Numbered from the stretch's first letter, positions 7,113 to 16,249 are shown. The stretch is DNA of 21,232 nucleotides from Promethearchaeota archaeon (GCA_016839635.1 JAEOTV010000190.1:1-21232); one strand, 5' to 3'. Notes: generated by a model not told the origin, from the letters alone. Program-made: numbers and translations.

Positions 7113-7190
7113 AACTATTACTTAGGAATTCTCTCTATACTCTTTCTAAAATCAAAAATTTAATTGGAATAAAAAATTTAGACTAATTAA

Positions 7191-7198
7191 TATAAATA
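7191..7198 (+). promoter_or_regulatory. TATA box of the acyl-CoA dehydrogenase gene
   Basis: TATAAATA lies 41 bases before the ATG at 7239, within an A/T-rich run. It fits the archaeal consensus and predicts transcription starting near 7222 with a leader of about 17 bases. Confidence 0.5.
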
Positions 7199-7238
7199 CT
7201 TTCAAATTATTAAAAGTACAAATTAAATTGACGAAAAA

Positions 7239-8498
7239 ATGTTTCAAGAGAAAATAATTGATGACAAGATTCTTGAAAAGATGTCATTGGGAAATGTCTT
7301 CAAAATCTTTAATGATAACGTTTTTCCAATGCTAAATGAAGAAGAACGAGAATATTGTCAAAAACTACAGGACTTTTGTTTAGATTTACACCCAAAAATA
7401 GATAAATCGAAGGATGTATATGGCTTACTTCCCGAACTTGGAAAAAGAGGATATATACAAAGAATTAATCTATGGAATGACTTCAAACCCTATGGAATGA
7501 AAAAAGAAATATTATTAGGCGCTCATCTCTCGTTGTTAGACCCTCAATTGGAACTTGCACGATTAGCAACCGGAATATTATGCGGAAATCCTACTTTTCA
7601 TTATTATGAACATGGAGGGGGTTCTGATATTCCTTTAAAAGTACAAGATGAGCTTTTATCTGGACAAAAAGTTGGCTGTATAGGTATTACTGAACCTGAG
7701 AGAGGTTCTGATGCTGTTAATCTGACAACTAAATGTACAAAAACCGATGAGGGTGTTATCTTTAACGGAGAGAAAGTTTATACCACCAATGGTGCGGTTG
7801 CTGATTATTTTGCATGTTATGGAGTCTATGATGAAGCAAATCCAAGAGACACAATGGTGCAAGCTATCATTGCCCGTGATTTTGGAGTAAGAACCGAACG
7901 ATTAAAAATTAATTCAGTACCACGAGTCCAAATTGCACATACCATATTAGATAATGTTTTAGTACCTCGAGATTATGTACTTGCAGATGATGGACTTGGA
8001 TATAAAAGACTTTTTGAAGGATTAGTTCCTGAGAGACTTTCAATAATGGGAAGTGGCGTAGGAATTTGCTGGGCGGGATTAGCTTATGGTATTATTTATA
8101 CCAATTTAAGGAAGCAATTTGGCAAACCTGTGATCAGATATCAAGGTGTCGGATATGGATTGGCAGATTTATTAACAAAGACTAATGCTGCTACTGCTCT
8201 CGCTCTACAAGCCGCTACTGTATACGATGAGAGAATCTTATTTGCAGAAAAGCCCTCTAAAGAAGCAGAAAAATGGGTGGCGTCTATTTCTTCTCAAGGT
8301 AAATATTATTTAGCTAAACTTACACATGAAGTCTGTTATGAAGCTCAACAACATATGGGGGGGATTAGCATTACAGACAACACTCCTGTAGACGAATTAT
8401 GTGATGTAAGTAAAATTGAAGAAGTTATTGGTGGATCTAGGAATATCCAACTCCTTTTAATTCAGTCTCAAATTCAGAGATATACTGGATTGCTATAA
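7239..8498 (+). CDS. acyl-CoA dehydrogenase family flavoprotein
   Basis: The 419-residue protein has the normal domain order: helical N-domain (to about 145), beta middle domain with T-E-P-E-R-G-S-D (151-158) and K-V-Y-T-T-N-G, then the C-terminal helical domain with R-K-Q-F-G-K-P (291-297) and the QHMGG segment (371-375). These enzymes oxidise acyl-CoA thioesters using FAD and pass electrons to ETF. The catalytic Glu of the MCAD/SCAD type should lie in the IEEVIGGSRNI segment but aligns with a Gly (about G398). E265 in V-P-E-R-L instead matches the catalytic position of isovaleryl- and long-chain acyl-CoA dehydrogenases. No ETF or other beta-oxidation gene lies in the window, so the substrate is unknown. 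The gene has its own TATA box. Confidence 0.9.
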   Translation: MFQEKIIDDKILEKMSLGNVFKIFNDNVFPMLNEEEREYCQKLQDFCLDLHPKIDKSKDVYGLLPELGKRGYIQRINLWNDFKPYGMKKEILLGAHLSLLDPQLELARLATGILCGNPTFHYYEHGGGSDIPLKVQDELLSGQKVGCIGITEPERGSDAVNLTTKCTKTDEGVIFNGEKVYTTNGAVADYFACYGVYDEANPRDTMVQAIIARDFGVRTERLKINSVPRVQIAHTILDNVLVPRDYVLADDGLGYKRLFEGLVPERLSIMGSGVGICWAGLAYGIIYTNLRKQFGKPVIRYQGVGYGLADLLTKTNAATALALQAATVYDERILFAEKPSKEAEKWVASISSQGKYYLAKLTHEVCYEAQQHMGGISITDNTPVDELCDVSKIEEVIGGSRNIQLLLIQSQIQRYTGLL

Positions 8499-8512
8499 AA
8501 ATTCAAAATTTA

Positions 8513-8529
8513 TATTTTCTTTTTTCTTT
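8513..8529 (+). terminator. T-rich terminator after the acyl-CoA dehydrogenase gene
   Basis: A pyrimidine run, TATTTTCTTTTTTCTTT, begins 15 bases after the stop codon, in the 77-base gap between convergent genes. It is consistent with archaeal T-tract termination on the + strand. Confidence 0.45.
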
Positions 8530-8575
8530 ATCATCAAATCTAATTCTAGTTATCCCCAGATTATACACTTTCTAA

Positions 8576-9343
8576 TTAATTTACACTTAGTAAAATGATA
8601 CTAGAGGAAATAATCGATTTTAAACTAATTCCTAAGAGAAAGAAAAAAATAATAATCTGAAATTTCTTTACGGGTATTTTAGGGGTAATTCTATGACCTA
8701 ATTTAGTTCCAAGGAATATAATAGGAAAAGCTAACATAAATACTAAAAATAATTCGTATGGAAATACATTTTCTGTAAAATAAAATGGGATTCTTGAAAT
8801 GGAAAGAATAGTTCCAATAGCTGCAAAATTTTCAATAAAACTTTCTCGATAATGTCCTGTTTTTTCTAATAAAGCTACATTAATAGGTCCTGCTGCACTA
8901 ATTAACCCAGTTAACAAACCATAAGAAAATCCACCGATAAAGATTATAGGAGAAGTTGTGTTCAGTTGATTTTCTATTTCGAAATTATCAGGATTATTAA
9001 AGTATTTAGCAAGCTTTATAGAAGAATAAATTAAAATAAAACATCCCAAAATTAATTCTATCCATTCAACTTGAATATTTATAATTAGAAAAGTTCCTAG
9101 AATCGTAGCAGGAATACCTAGTAATAAGAATCGGAAAAAATATCCTTTATCTAAGAATTTTCTATATTTTATGAAATTTAATAAAGCAGGAAATGTCCCC
9201 CATATATTAACAAGTATTACAGCATTTCTAACTCCGATTATTGGAGTTATTATAGGTATTAAAACTAAAGCATCCCCAAATCCAATAATACCGTAAACCA
9301 TACTAGAGAAAAATATAGCAATTAAGGAAAGATAAATTATCAT
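8576..9343 (-). CDS. TauE/SafE family membrane transporter
   Basis: The 255-residue product is almost wholly hydrophobic, with about eight membrane segments (roughly 2-20, 24-47, 68-90, 93-112, 131-150, 168-188, 196-213 and 227-252). The two-fold TauE/SafE (former DUF81) pattern is visible: G-F-G-D-A-L-V-L-I-P near residue 21 and the inverted-repeat counterpart G-L-L-T-G-L-I-S-A-A-G-P near 142. The family exports or imports sulfite, sulfoacetate, taurine-linked or other organic anions; the substrate here is unknown. No sulfur-metabolism gene lies beside it. It is the last gene of the leftward block, 110 bases after an oxidoreductase gene whose T-tract terminator lies between, so it may have its own promoter. 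Confidence 0.85.
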   Translation of the reverse strand: MIIYLSLIAIFFSSMVYGIIGFGDALVLIPIITPIIGVRNAVILVNIWGTFPALLNFIKYRKFLDKGYFFRFLLLGIPATILGTFLIINIQVEWIELILGCFILIYSSIKLAKYFNNPDNFEIENQLNTTSPIIFIGGFSYGLLTGLISAAGPINVALLEKTGHYRESFIENFAAIGTILSISRIPFYFTENVFPYELFLVFMLAFPIIFLGTKLGHRITPKIPVKKFQIIIFFFLLGISLKSIISSSIILLSVN

Positions 9344-9430
9344 TTATAAGATGTCAAAAGTTTAAACCATAATAAGCTTTACAGATTAGAAACTCTTTAA
9401 CAAATTCAAATATCTCTTACAAAGAAGTAT

Positions 9431-9447
9431 AAAAAAATATAAAAAAA
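9431..9447 (-). terminator. double T-tract terminator of the FAD oxidoreductase gene
   Basis: Two runs of seven A on the + strand (9431-9437 and 9441-9447) read as T7 tracts on the - strand, starting 7 bases after the stop codon at 9454-9456. This is a strong candidate for archaeal intrinsic termination. Confidence 0.55.
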
Positions 9448-9453
9448 GAAGAT

Positions 9454-11007
9454 TTAAGGCTTGTAACGAGCGTATCCATTCATAATTTTTCCCTCTAAAA
9501 TCATGTCGTTAACTTGCATACCAGCAAGCAAGCATCCAAAAACTCCATGAACGAATTTAGGTTGAAATAAGCCTTCTATGGGAGTCCTCATTTTCAATCT
9601 TGTTCTTCCAAAATTGTTTGTATATGGTGCCATATCATAAACCGAACCTGTTGGTGAACCTGAATATCGAGCATATGTTGCAGGAGTAGAAATGTCTAGT
9701 GTTTTAATATGCTTCCTTAAATCTGGGATTAAATATTTCTCAACTTTATCTATAAAAAACTCTGCCCATCTCATTTTTTCTTTATTATATTCCTCAGTGT
9801 CAGTTTCACGCAATTCCACCCAATTTCCTAAAGGTATAGGTGTAATTCTGACAGTTAAATTAGGTTTTCCCCCCGTAGTAAGGGAAGGACAAATAACACC
9901 TAAGTGGAATCTGTTATTATTAAAACCTATTTCACCTTTTTCATAAGAGTCAAATAATCTATCATACGTATCTCCTCCTGAAGTAATGACATTGTATCCA
10001 CAATCCAATCCTAAAACTTCAAGATCAATTTCATTATCTACTCCGATACTTAAATTCATTGAAGAGCATGACATCTTTACTTCCTCAACCTTTTTCGCAT
10101 ACTTTTTGTCTAATTCTCGAATAACATCTAAACCTACCATATTTGTCATTGCTAGTTTAGGATCAACTGTAGTTACTACATAATCAGAGTATATTTCCTC
10201 TCCATTTTCCAATTTTACACCTTTAACTTTGCCTTCTTCTATTAAAATATTGATAACTTTGGTATTTAAAAGTAATTCACATCCTAAACTTTTCATTCTA
10301 TCCTCGATTTTCCTTGAAAATGCATGAAATCCTTTGGTTGGGCGAAAGGCACCATCTAATAGAGAATTCATTGCAGCTATTGGCACAAGAGCAGATACCT
10401 GTTCAGAAGGAAGGGCACTAAACTCCGCGAATACATTGAAAATTTCTATAACTTCATGTTCAGTTATACCAAATTTTTTAAAATATTCTTTGAATGTTTT
10501 AGAAGCATTTTTCACGATTTTAGGGCATTTAATCAATGTTTTAAAAATATCTGCTACACTTGGTTCCATTTTCAAATTGAAAAGCTCTAAATACATTTCT
10601 CTTGAATAATCTAAAAATTTGCTAATTTCTGCGGCATTGTCAGGATATTTTTCCATTAATTGCTTTTTAAAAGTCTCAAGACCAGATGGTAATTCTAGCA
10701 CTTTTATCTCATCAGTTTTAGGATCTACGATAAAGATTCTCATATAATACCCTTTAAACTTCTTTAGATCTATCTCGACTTCAAGATAGTCTAAAATATC
10801 AGAAAGATTTGGAATCATCTGACAAGTATCAAATAAAAAACCTTCACGTTCATAAGAAGTAACATATCCTCCTGTTTTGGGTTCTTTCTCTATTAGAAGA
10901 ACTGGATCTTTTTTAACATCATGATTTATTGCCCATGTGAGAGCTGTGCTTAAACCCGTCATGCCTCCGCCAATAACAATTAATCCATATTTCTTTTTTT
11001 CACTCAT
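9454..11007 (-). CDS. phytoene-desaturase-like FAD-dependent oxidoreductase
   Basis: The N-terminus has the dinucleotide-binding fold Y-G-L-I-V-I-G-G-G-M-T-G, followed some 20 residues later by I-E-K-E-P-K-T-G-G. This pair is typical of the CrtI/CrtN/carotenoid isomerase branch of amine-oxidase-like flavoproteins. A second FAD contact lies at the C-terminus (FVHGVFGCLLAGMQVNDMIL). Family members desaturate, saturate or isomerise polyprenoid and lipid double bonds; no other carotenoid gene is nearby, so the substrate is open. I chose the ATG at 11007 (517 residues, starting MSEKKK) because an AGGTGA ribosome-binding site (11013-11018) sits 5 bases upstream. A GTG at 11016 would extend it by three residues but lies inside that site. 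A TATA box lies about 40 bases upstream. Confidence 0.85.
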   Translation of the reverse strand: MSEKKKYGLIVIGGGMTGLSTALTWAINHDVKKDPVLLIEKEPKTGGYVTSYEREGFLFDTCQMIPNLSDILDYLEVEIDLKKFKGYYMRIFIVDPKTDEIKVLELPSGLETFKKQLMEKYPDNAAEISKFLDYSREMYLELFNLKMEPSVADIFKTLIKCPKIVKNASKTFKEYFKKFGITEHEVIEIFNVFAEFSALPSEQVSALVPIAAMNSLLDGAFRPTKGFHAFSRKIEDRMKSLGCELLLNTKVINILIEEGKVKGVKLENGEEIYSDYVVTTVDPKLAMTNMVGLDVIRELDKKYAKKVEEVKMSCSSMNLSIGVDNEIDLEVLGLDCGYNVITSGGDTYDRLFDSYEKGEIGFNNNRFHLGVICPSLTTGGKPNLTVRITPIPLGNWVELRETDTEEYNKEKMRWAEFFIDKVEKYLIPDLRKHIKTLDISTPATYARYSGSPTGSVYDMAPYTNNFGRTRLKMRTPIEGLFQPKFVHGVFGCLLAGMQVNDMILEGKIMNGYARYKP

Positions 11008-11012
11008 ATTAT

Positions 11013-11018
11013 TCACCT
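11013..11018 (-). promoter_or_regulatory. Shine-Dalgarno site AGGTGA that decides the oxidoreductase start
   Basis: On the - strand AGGTGA, complementary to the 16S rRNA 3' end, is followed by 5 bases and then ATG at 11007. The upstream in-frame GTG overlaps this site and is therefore an unlikely start. Confidence 0.65.
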
Positions 11019-11046
11019 GTGTTATATTAAAAAGACGTTCTAATAA

Positions 11047-11054
11047 TATTTAAA
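11047..11054 (-). promoter_or_regulatory. TATA box of the FAD oxidoreductase gene
   Basis: TTTAAATA on the - strand lies about 40 bases before the ATG at 11007. It is close to the archaeal TATA consensus and would give a leader of about 15 bases containing the AGGTGA site. Confidence 0.45.
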
Positions 11055-11076
11055 ACTATTATTTGTAAATATTTTT

Positions 11077-11083
11077 AAAAAAA
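11077..11083 (-). terminator. T-tract terminator of the beta-lactamase-fold gene
   Basis: Seven A on the + strand read as T7 on the - strand about 24 bases after the stop codon of the gene ending at 11107. Confidence 0.4.
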
Positions 11084-11106
11084 TTAGTTAACGATTCTTT
11101 TAGTAA

Positions 11107-12495
11107 TTAAGTTTTTCGATAGAGGTATCTATCATAAACCACAAATTTCACTTTTTTTGTTGATGCATCCCTTATGAACTTGATGGATTCCCGGGCTTTT
11201 GGTAAAGTGCTACAAACAGTAAAGCATAAGTCTTCCAAATGTTCAGGTATTAATGGTAAAGTCATAAATCCGTCATCGATTTCAATATCCACAAAAAGTA
11301 CAATTCCTTTGAGGTATATTTTTAACTTATATAAGTCATGGGGCGATTTGTATACTCCGGAGATTTCCTCAATAATGTGCTCAGTTTTTAATTCATCGAC
11401 ATAAAATATTGGATCAAGATCAAGTAGAAGAGATAAAGCAGCTCTAGCAATTACAGAAGTAAAACCAGTACATGTATTCTGTCCAACTGAAACACCCAAT
11501 TTCATTTCTGGGATTAAACTTAAATTTGCACAACTAGTACCCAATCCACCACCATGATGAATATATGAATCTCTATAATAATCTTCTTCTAAAATCCATC
11601 CTAAACAATATTTTGGATTTTTTCCATATCCATAAGGACTGGAAATTCTTGGAGTCCATAACTCGTTTATTGAATTGGTAGAAAGTAATTGCATTCCCTT
11701 GTAATTTCCTTTTTGAACGAGGCAGTGAACATAATGCATCATCTCTTCCATTGATACATATAAACCGCCTGGAGCATTAAGATAATCATATAACGGAACA
11801 GAATGTTTCTTAGGTACCATTATATCGTCCTCTGTTTTAGGTAGATATCCAGTAATTTTATTTTCATCATTCTTAAAATCTGCTTTTGAAAACACGGCAC
11901 GCTTCATTTCAAGTGGATCAAGAATTTCACTTTGAATAAATTCAGGATATGACATTCCTGATAATTCCTGTATAATAAAACCTAGGCACGTAAACATATC
12001 ATTATTGTAAAAGAATTTTTCTCCTGGTTTAAAAATAATAAAATCTTCAGGGTCTCCAAGATGAGCAATAAAATCTTCCTTGGTTGTAGCGGGATATACT
12101 TTTTTATAATCACCGAAAGTGTAAAACAATGAAGCTAATCCAGCATCTGCAGCAGAAACCCCACTTGAATGTGACAATAAATGTTTAATCAGAATATCAG
12201 GATGAGTGGTGAAAGGAGCAAAATCTAGATATTTTGATACTGAGTCTTCAAGGGATAGTTTATCTCTTTCTACAAGTATCATAATTCCAAATGCTGTTAA
12301 AGATTTGGTTATACTACCGATCCCAATTAGTGTTTGTGGAGTCATTGGAGCGAATTCTTCAAGATCACGTGCTCCGAATCCTTTTGAGTATACAATTTGG
12401 TTTTCCTGAAAAATGCTAATAGCCAATCCAGGAATTTTATATTTACGCATATGATTTCGAATAATCTGTTCTAATTGCTTAAAATTTTTTTCCAT
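11107..12495 (-). CDS. class-C beta-lactamase-fold serine hydrolase
   Basis: The three active-site motifs of the penicillin-binding/class-C beta-lactamase fold are present in order: S61-I-T-K64 (nucleophile and general base), Y163-N-N165, and H-H-G-G-G (313-317) in place of the K-T-G triad, as in many esterase-like members. A C-terminal beta-rich segment (about 375-460) resembles the extra domain often attached to this family. No signal peptide is seen, so the enzyme is probably cytoplasmic. Members hydrolyse esters, amides or D-amino-acid peptides; antibiotic resistance should not be assumed. The ATG has AGGAAG about 8 bases upstream. The gene lies 42 bases after the ERCC4-type nuclease gene and could be co-transcribed with it. 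Confidence 0.9.
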   Translation of the reverse strand: MEKNFKQLEQIIRNHMRKYKIPGLAISIFQENQIVYSKGFGARDLEEFAPMTPQTLIGIGSITKSLTAFGIMILVERDKLSLEDSVSKYLDFAPFTTHPDILIKHLLSHSSGVSAADAGLASLFYTFGDYKKVYPATTKEDFIAHLGDPEDFIIFKPGEKFFYNNDMFTCLGFIIQELSGMSYPEFIQSEILDPLEMKRAVFSKADFKNDENKITGYLPKTEDDIMVPKKHSVPLYDYLNAPGGLYVSMEEMMHYVHCLVQKGNYKGMQLLSTNSINELWTPRISSPYGYGKNPKYCLGWILEEDYYRDSYIHHGGGLGTSCANLSLIPEMKLGVSVGQNTCTGFTSVIARAALSLLLDLDPIFYVDELKTEHIIEEISGVYKSPHDLYKLKIYLKGIVLFVDIEIDDGFMTLPLIPEHLEDLCFTVCSTLPKARESIKFIRDASTKKVKFVVYDRYLYRKT

Positions 12496-12537
12496 TTTTT
12501 TTCTTCCTATTAGAATTTTACGAAATTATCTATTTGG

Positions 12538-13278
12538 TTAGTATATATCATTTATTCTTTTTTGAGGGCTTTTTTTCATTTTCCCAAAAAGAAGTCTTTG
12601 ATTTTTTTCAACAAATTTCCAACCAAATCCAGTAAGATTTTCAAGAGGACCTTTAATCCCTTTTGCATTTCCTGTTTTTGTATATAGTATTTCTGTACGC
12701 TTTATCGCTTTGAAAACTTGATAAGGATTTTTAAATTTATCAATTAAAGCTTGAGCTTTTTTAGGACCAATATCCACCAATCCTTCTATAATAAAAGACC
12801 TTCTCTCTTTTTTAGACATATTTTTTGGAGCTTTTCTTGAAAAAATTGGTGTACTATCTTTCACTTGTTCTCTATAGGCAATTCTTTCTACTACTAATGC
12901 TGTATCTTCTAAATTTCTTGTAGGAATCACCGAAATTCCCAATTTATATGAAATAAAAGAAAGCGCTCCATATATCGATGAGATCTTCATACCAGTATTC
13001 TCAAATACATTATCATTTAATCCTTCTAAAATTAAAATTGGATACTCATATGTGTCTTTCAAACGGAGTAATTGTTCGAACAATCTGTTATCCATTATTG
13101 AGGAAATAAAATCAGATCCTTCTTTCCTTTCGATAGCGACCTCACTCGATATAACAACATCTGCAATATCTAGTTGTTTTGATTCATAGGTTATAATATC
13201 CTTTTTTTTATCTAATAACGCTTTTAGCTTCTGTTCTCTATTATCTATTATTACATGGAGCAGTTCATTTTGAGTCAT
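12538..13278 (-). CDS. ERCC4/XPF-type nuclease with helix-hairpin-helix
   Basis: The 246-residue protein has an XPF-family nuclease domain in residues about 6-140. Metal-site residues are D12 in D-N-R-E, D40 in LDIAD, and E50-R51-K52 in I-E-R-K-E-G-S-D-F, matching the ERKxxxD signature. Residues about 160-195 (GLVDIGPKKAQALIDKF) form a helix-hairpin-helix for DNA binding. There is no helicase domain, so it resembles the short crenarchaeal XPF and the C-terminal half of Hef. Such enzymes cut flap, fork or bubble structures in repair and stalled-fork processing. Crenarchaeal homologues need PCNA; I see no clear PCNA-binding motif, although QRLLFG near residue 227 is weakly similar. The gene starts with ATG. 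Confidence 0.9.
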   Translation of the reverse strand: MTQNELLHVIIDNREQKLKALLDKKKDIITYESKQLDIADVVISSEVAIERKEGSDFISSIMDNRLFEQLLRLKDTYEYPILILEGLNDNVFENTGMKISSIYGALSFISYKLGISVIPTRNLEDTALVVERIAYREQVKDSTPIFSRKAPKNMSKKERRSFIIEGLVDIGPKKAQALIDKFKNPYQVFKAIKRTEILYTKTGNAKGIKGPLENLTGFGWKFVEKNQRLLFGKMKKSPQKRINDIY

Positions 13279-13449
13279 ACTACTATTTAAGAATTAATAA
13301 CTTCAGTATTAAATATTTCATATCCCAGTTATTAAACTAATAATTTTCAAGATTAAAAATAAAAAATTAGCATAATTTGCTTTCAAAAGTAAATAATAAT
13401 TAAATTTAATAGGACTTTTAGAATTATAAAAAAGCTAGTTATTATCTTT

Positions 13450-14934
13450 CTATCTCAATTCAGGTTTTCTTGAACCTGTGGTTAGATGCAAGTTTATTGT
13501 ACTTAAAAAAAATAACATATTTATCATACTAATTGAAGATCCAGAAAAATTTTCAGTATCATAGTTTATTACATTGTAAAAGTGTGTTATTTTACTTCTC
13601 TTAAAAGCTTCCAACACCTCTGGAAAAGAATTATATTTTAATCTTATACCAAATTTATCAGGAGATTCATGTACAGGCGAACCTGGGAAAATAAAATATG
13701 GTTCGTTCATGATTGTCACTGGTTTTAAATTAGATTTTCCATATTTTAAAACGCACTTCAACCCAAAATTAAAATCTTTAATAATATCAATCCGAGTTTG
13801 AAATGGAAAACCAACAGTTAACCATATTCTTAATGTGCGCTGAAATAAATTGGCATTTTTAATTGAGTCTTTGATTTGATTTTTTGGAAATCTAAATGTT
13901 GGATCACAAATTTTTGCTATTTTCTGCTGAACATTCTGAGACATTGTCCGAGGGGAAATACTAATTGATGAATATCTACGATCAAAAGTCTTATAGAATA
14001 ATCGCCACATATCTCTAGAAAAGGGTAATCGCCATATCTCGAGATCAGCAGAAATATCCAATTTTTCTTTTCGAATTAGCTCAAATAAGGTTTTCCAATA
14101 TTTATAATTGCTAGGATAGACACCATGACCAAAAAAGACACTTGGAATTTTATAATCATCAAGTATTTTGTAAATATCTTCTACGACTTTTACTGGATTT
14201 CGGACAATAACTTTATTTCTCCCCATATAATTTTGTTGAGCTTTTTGCCCACCGCCGCAAAAAGGACAATTGAAAGGACAACCTCTTCCAATAGGAAGAT
14301 TAAAAGAAATTCCCATAATTTTTCTGCTATATTCAAAATATTCCTTTGCATTTTTTAATAGCTCCATATTTGTAAAATTTAAATCATCCATGGTTATTGC
14401 GTTATATGATAAGGAATTAACTTTTATACGTTTAGAGGAATCTCGGTACGTTAAATTTGGAACCGAATCGAAGGATTGATTTTTTTTATTATTTTGGATG
14501 AATTTCAAAAGGGGAATTTCTCCCTCTCCTCTGATTATTCCGTCAACACATTCATAGTATCTTAGAATTTGATTATGATAATAAGAAGCGCTAAAACCGC
14601 CTAAAATCACCTTAGCATGAGGATTTATATTTTTTACTACTTTTGCAACTTCAATAACACCAGAAGCATTATGGATCCAATGTAAATCTATCCCACAAAT
14701 ATCAAAATCAATAGTTTTAAGATAATCTGTTAGTTCCCAATTAGGATCAATATATTTTTCAAGAGGATAATTAATTATTTGAACTTCAAACCCCTCTTTT
14801 TCAAGGAAATCTGCAATAGCAAAAACTCCCATAGGAATAAAAATAAAAGAACCCCTAATAGTTTTGGATTTTTTACCAGAATTTGTTTCTAATATTCTAG
14901 GCGGATGTATAAAGATAATGTCATATTTTTTCAA
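13450..14934 (-). CDS. B12-binding domain radical SAM enzyme
   Basis: The 494-residue protein has an N-terminal cobalamin-binding-type domain (about 1-145; I-H-P-P-R near residue 9, G-I-D-L-H-W at 81-86, V-I-L-G-G-F at 109-114, R-G-E-G-E at 135-139). A radical SAM domain follows, with C219-x3-C223-x2-C226 in GRGCPFNCPFCGGG. The segment GIDLHWIHNASG resembles what I recall of the Ta0216-like archaeal B12-SAM group. Enzymes of this layout do methylations or ring chemistry on lipids, cofactors or peptides; the substrate is unknown. The start is TTG 14934 in front of MKKYDIIFIHPP. It begins only 31 bases downstream of the subtilase gene, so co-transcription is likely. Confidence 0.9.
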   Translation of the reverse strand: MKKYDIIFIHPPRILETNSGKKSKTIRGSFIFIPMGVFAIADFLEKEGFEVQIINYPLEKYIDPNWELTDYLKTIDFDICGIDLHWIHNASGVIEVAKVVKNINPHAKVILGGFSASYYHNQILRYYECVDGIIRGEGEIPLLKFIQNNKKNQSFDSVPNLTYRDSSKRIKVNSLSYNAITMDDLNFTNMELLKNAKEYFEYSRKIMGISFNLPIGRGCPFNCPFCGGGQKAQQNYMGRNKVIVRNPVKVVEDIYKILDDYKIPSVFFGHGVYPSNYKYWKTLFELIRKEKLDISADLEIWRLPFSRDMWRLFYKTFDRRYSSISISPRTMSQNVQQKIAKICDPTFRFPKNQIKDSIKNANLFQRTLRIWLTVGFPFQTRIDIIKDFNFGLKCVLKYGKSNLKPVTIMNEPYFIFPGSPVHESPDKFGIRLKYNSFPEVLEAFKRSKITHFYNVINYDTENFSGSSISMINMLFFLSTINLHLTTGSRKPELR

Positions 14935-14965
14935 ATTAAATACCGTAAAATTTAGATAAGGATGA

Positions 14966-16249
14966 TTATATTCTAAAAAAATAGAAAAGGTAAAACAGAA
15001 ATATTAATAAAGCTAAAAATTCGATAGATAATCTCAATGATTTTCTAAGTAAATAGTTATAAGGTATCAATTTTTCGTGAAATAAATCCAATTTATTAAA
15101 TAGATTTGAAACTTTAACAAACCCGAAACCTTGAGTGTTTTTATTATAATTCAAATCTATACTTGATTCATTTAATAAATCGATTAAAGTATCGTAGGAA
15201 ATATTTGGGTCATATTCTTTAATTAATGCAATTATTCCTACACCTATTGCGGCAGAAACACTTGTACCTGAAACTTTTAATCTCAAATTATTAGTTATGG
15301 GTACAAGTATATTAGAACCAGGAAAACATAAGTCTGGTTTTGTTCTCTCGTCAAGCGTGGGACCCCTTCCGCTAAAATTGGGTACATCAAGCTCTTTAGT
15401 AAGAGCACCAATTGTTATCACTTTTTTAGCAGCACCTGGACTTCCTATGGTATGAGGATTTGGGCCATAATTTCCTGCAGGACAAATAACTATAATTTCT
15501 TTCTCTGCTAATAAATCACAAGCTAAAGATAAAAGATCCTTACCATCAGATGAGTTTTTTGTTGTTAAAGAAATGAAAAGTATGTCAAGATTAATTTTTT
15601 CTTTGTAAATCTTATCAAAAACATTTAAAATATGATAAAAGGAATATTCTTGACTATTATTAGAAATGTCAAAATCATAAATATTAACATTTGGAGCAAT
15701 TCCAATATAATTATCATTACTATCTTCAAATCTATTACTAATTATACTTGCCATTATTGTTGCATGGGTGATCTCACTTTCAACACCATTCTCTTTTACA
15801 ATTTTTTCTTTATCATGCATTTTATATTTCTTTAGAGAAATGTTAGAAATTGCTGATAATTTTTTATTAATTCCATTATCAATTATACCCACCCTTACAT
15901 TTTTTCCTGTATATGAAATTTCAGAGTCTTTATATTCGTTTAATTCTAAAATTTCAATAACATCTATCATCGCGGAGTAAACAATCTGATCTTCTTCAAT
16001 GTTTTTTATTAATTCTTCTTTTTTGTAGTTAATTATCTGCTCTTTCTTTAAATCTACCAAAATTGTAGGAATAAAATCTAATTTGCCTAAAATTTCCAAA
16101 TTGTCATGTTTATGTATGAAATTTTCTCGATTTGAGACAGTATCAAATGAGATTAATACTCTACAATGTTGTTCCTCTGAAAGGTTTTCAAGTTTATTCT
16201 TAAAAGGGGGATAGACATTCATAATACTTGATAGATTAGAACTTATCAA
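14966..16249 (-). CDS. subtilisin-like serine protease with C-terminal membrane anchor
   Basis: The S8 catalytic residues are visible: D124 in V-G-I-I-D-N-G, H162 in T-H-A-T, the oxyanion N260 in P-A-G-N, and S330 in S-G-T-S-V-S-A-A. Residues about 25-100 look like an I9-type inhibitory propeptide. The last 20 residues (FLALLIFLFYLFYFFRI) form a membrane segment. With the TTG at 16249 as start, the first residues are a poor signal peptide; ATG 16222 is an alternative. In-frame codons upstream of 16249 encode a hydrophobic K-W-L-L-S-L-I run that would complete a signal peptide, but they contain no ATG, GTG or TTG. The protease is therefore probably surface-exposed, with its true start obscured. 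It lies 51 bases after nadB and 31 before a radical SAM gene. Confidence 0.88.
   Translation of the reverse strand: MISSNLSSIMNVYPPFKNKLENLSEEQHCRVLISFDTVSNRENFIHKHDNLEILGKLDFIPTILVDLKKEQIINYKKEELIKNIEEDQIVYSAMIDVIEILELNEYKDSEISYTGKNVRVGIIDNGINKKLSAISNISLKKYKMHDKEKIVKENGVESEITHATIMASIISNRFEDSNDNYIGIAPNVNIYDFDISNNSQEYSFYHILNVFDKIYKEKINLDILFISLTTKNSSDGKDLLSLACDLLAEKEIIVICPAGNYGPNPHTIGSPGAAKKVITIGALTKELDVPNFSGRGPTLDERTKPDLCFPGSNILVPITNNLRLKVSGTSVSAAIGVGIIALIKEYDPNISYDTLIDLLNESSIDLNYNKNTQGFGFVKVSNLFNKLDLFHEKLIPYNYLLRKSLRLSIEFLALLIFLFYLFYFFRI

Noticed and set aside
9692..9946. Open frame on the + strand inside the FAD oxidoreductase gene
   Set aside because: It is antisense to a conserved domain, has no ribosome-binding site and its protein is low in complexity with no family resemblance; it is a by-product of the real gene.
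11107..12495. Antibiotic-resistance beta-lactamase
   Set aside because: The third motif is H-H-G rather than K-T-G and there is no signal peptide, so an esterase- or peptidase-like role is more likely.
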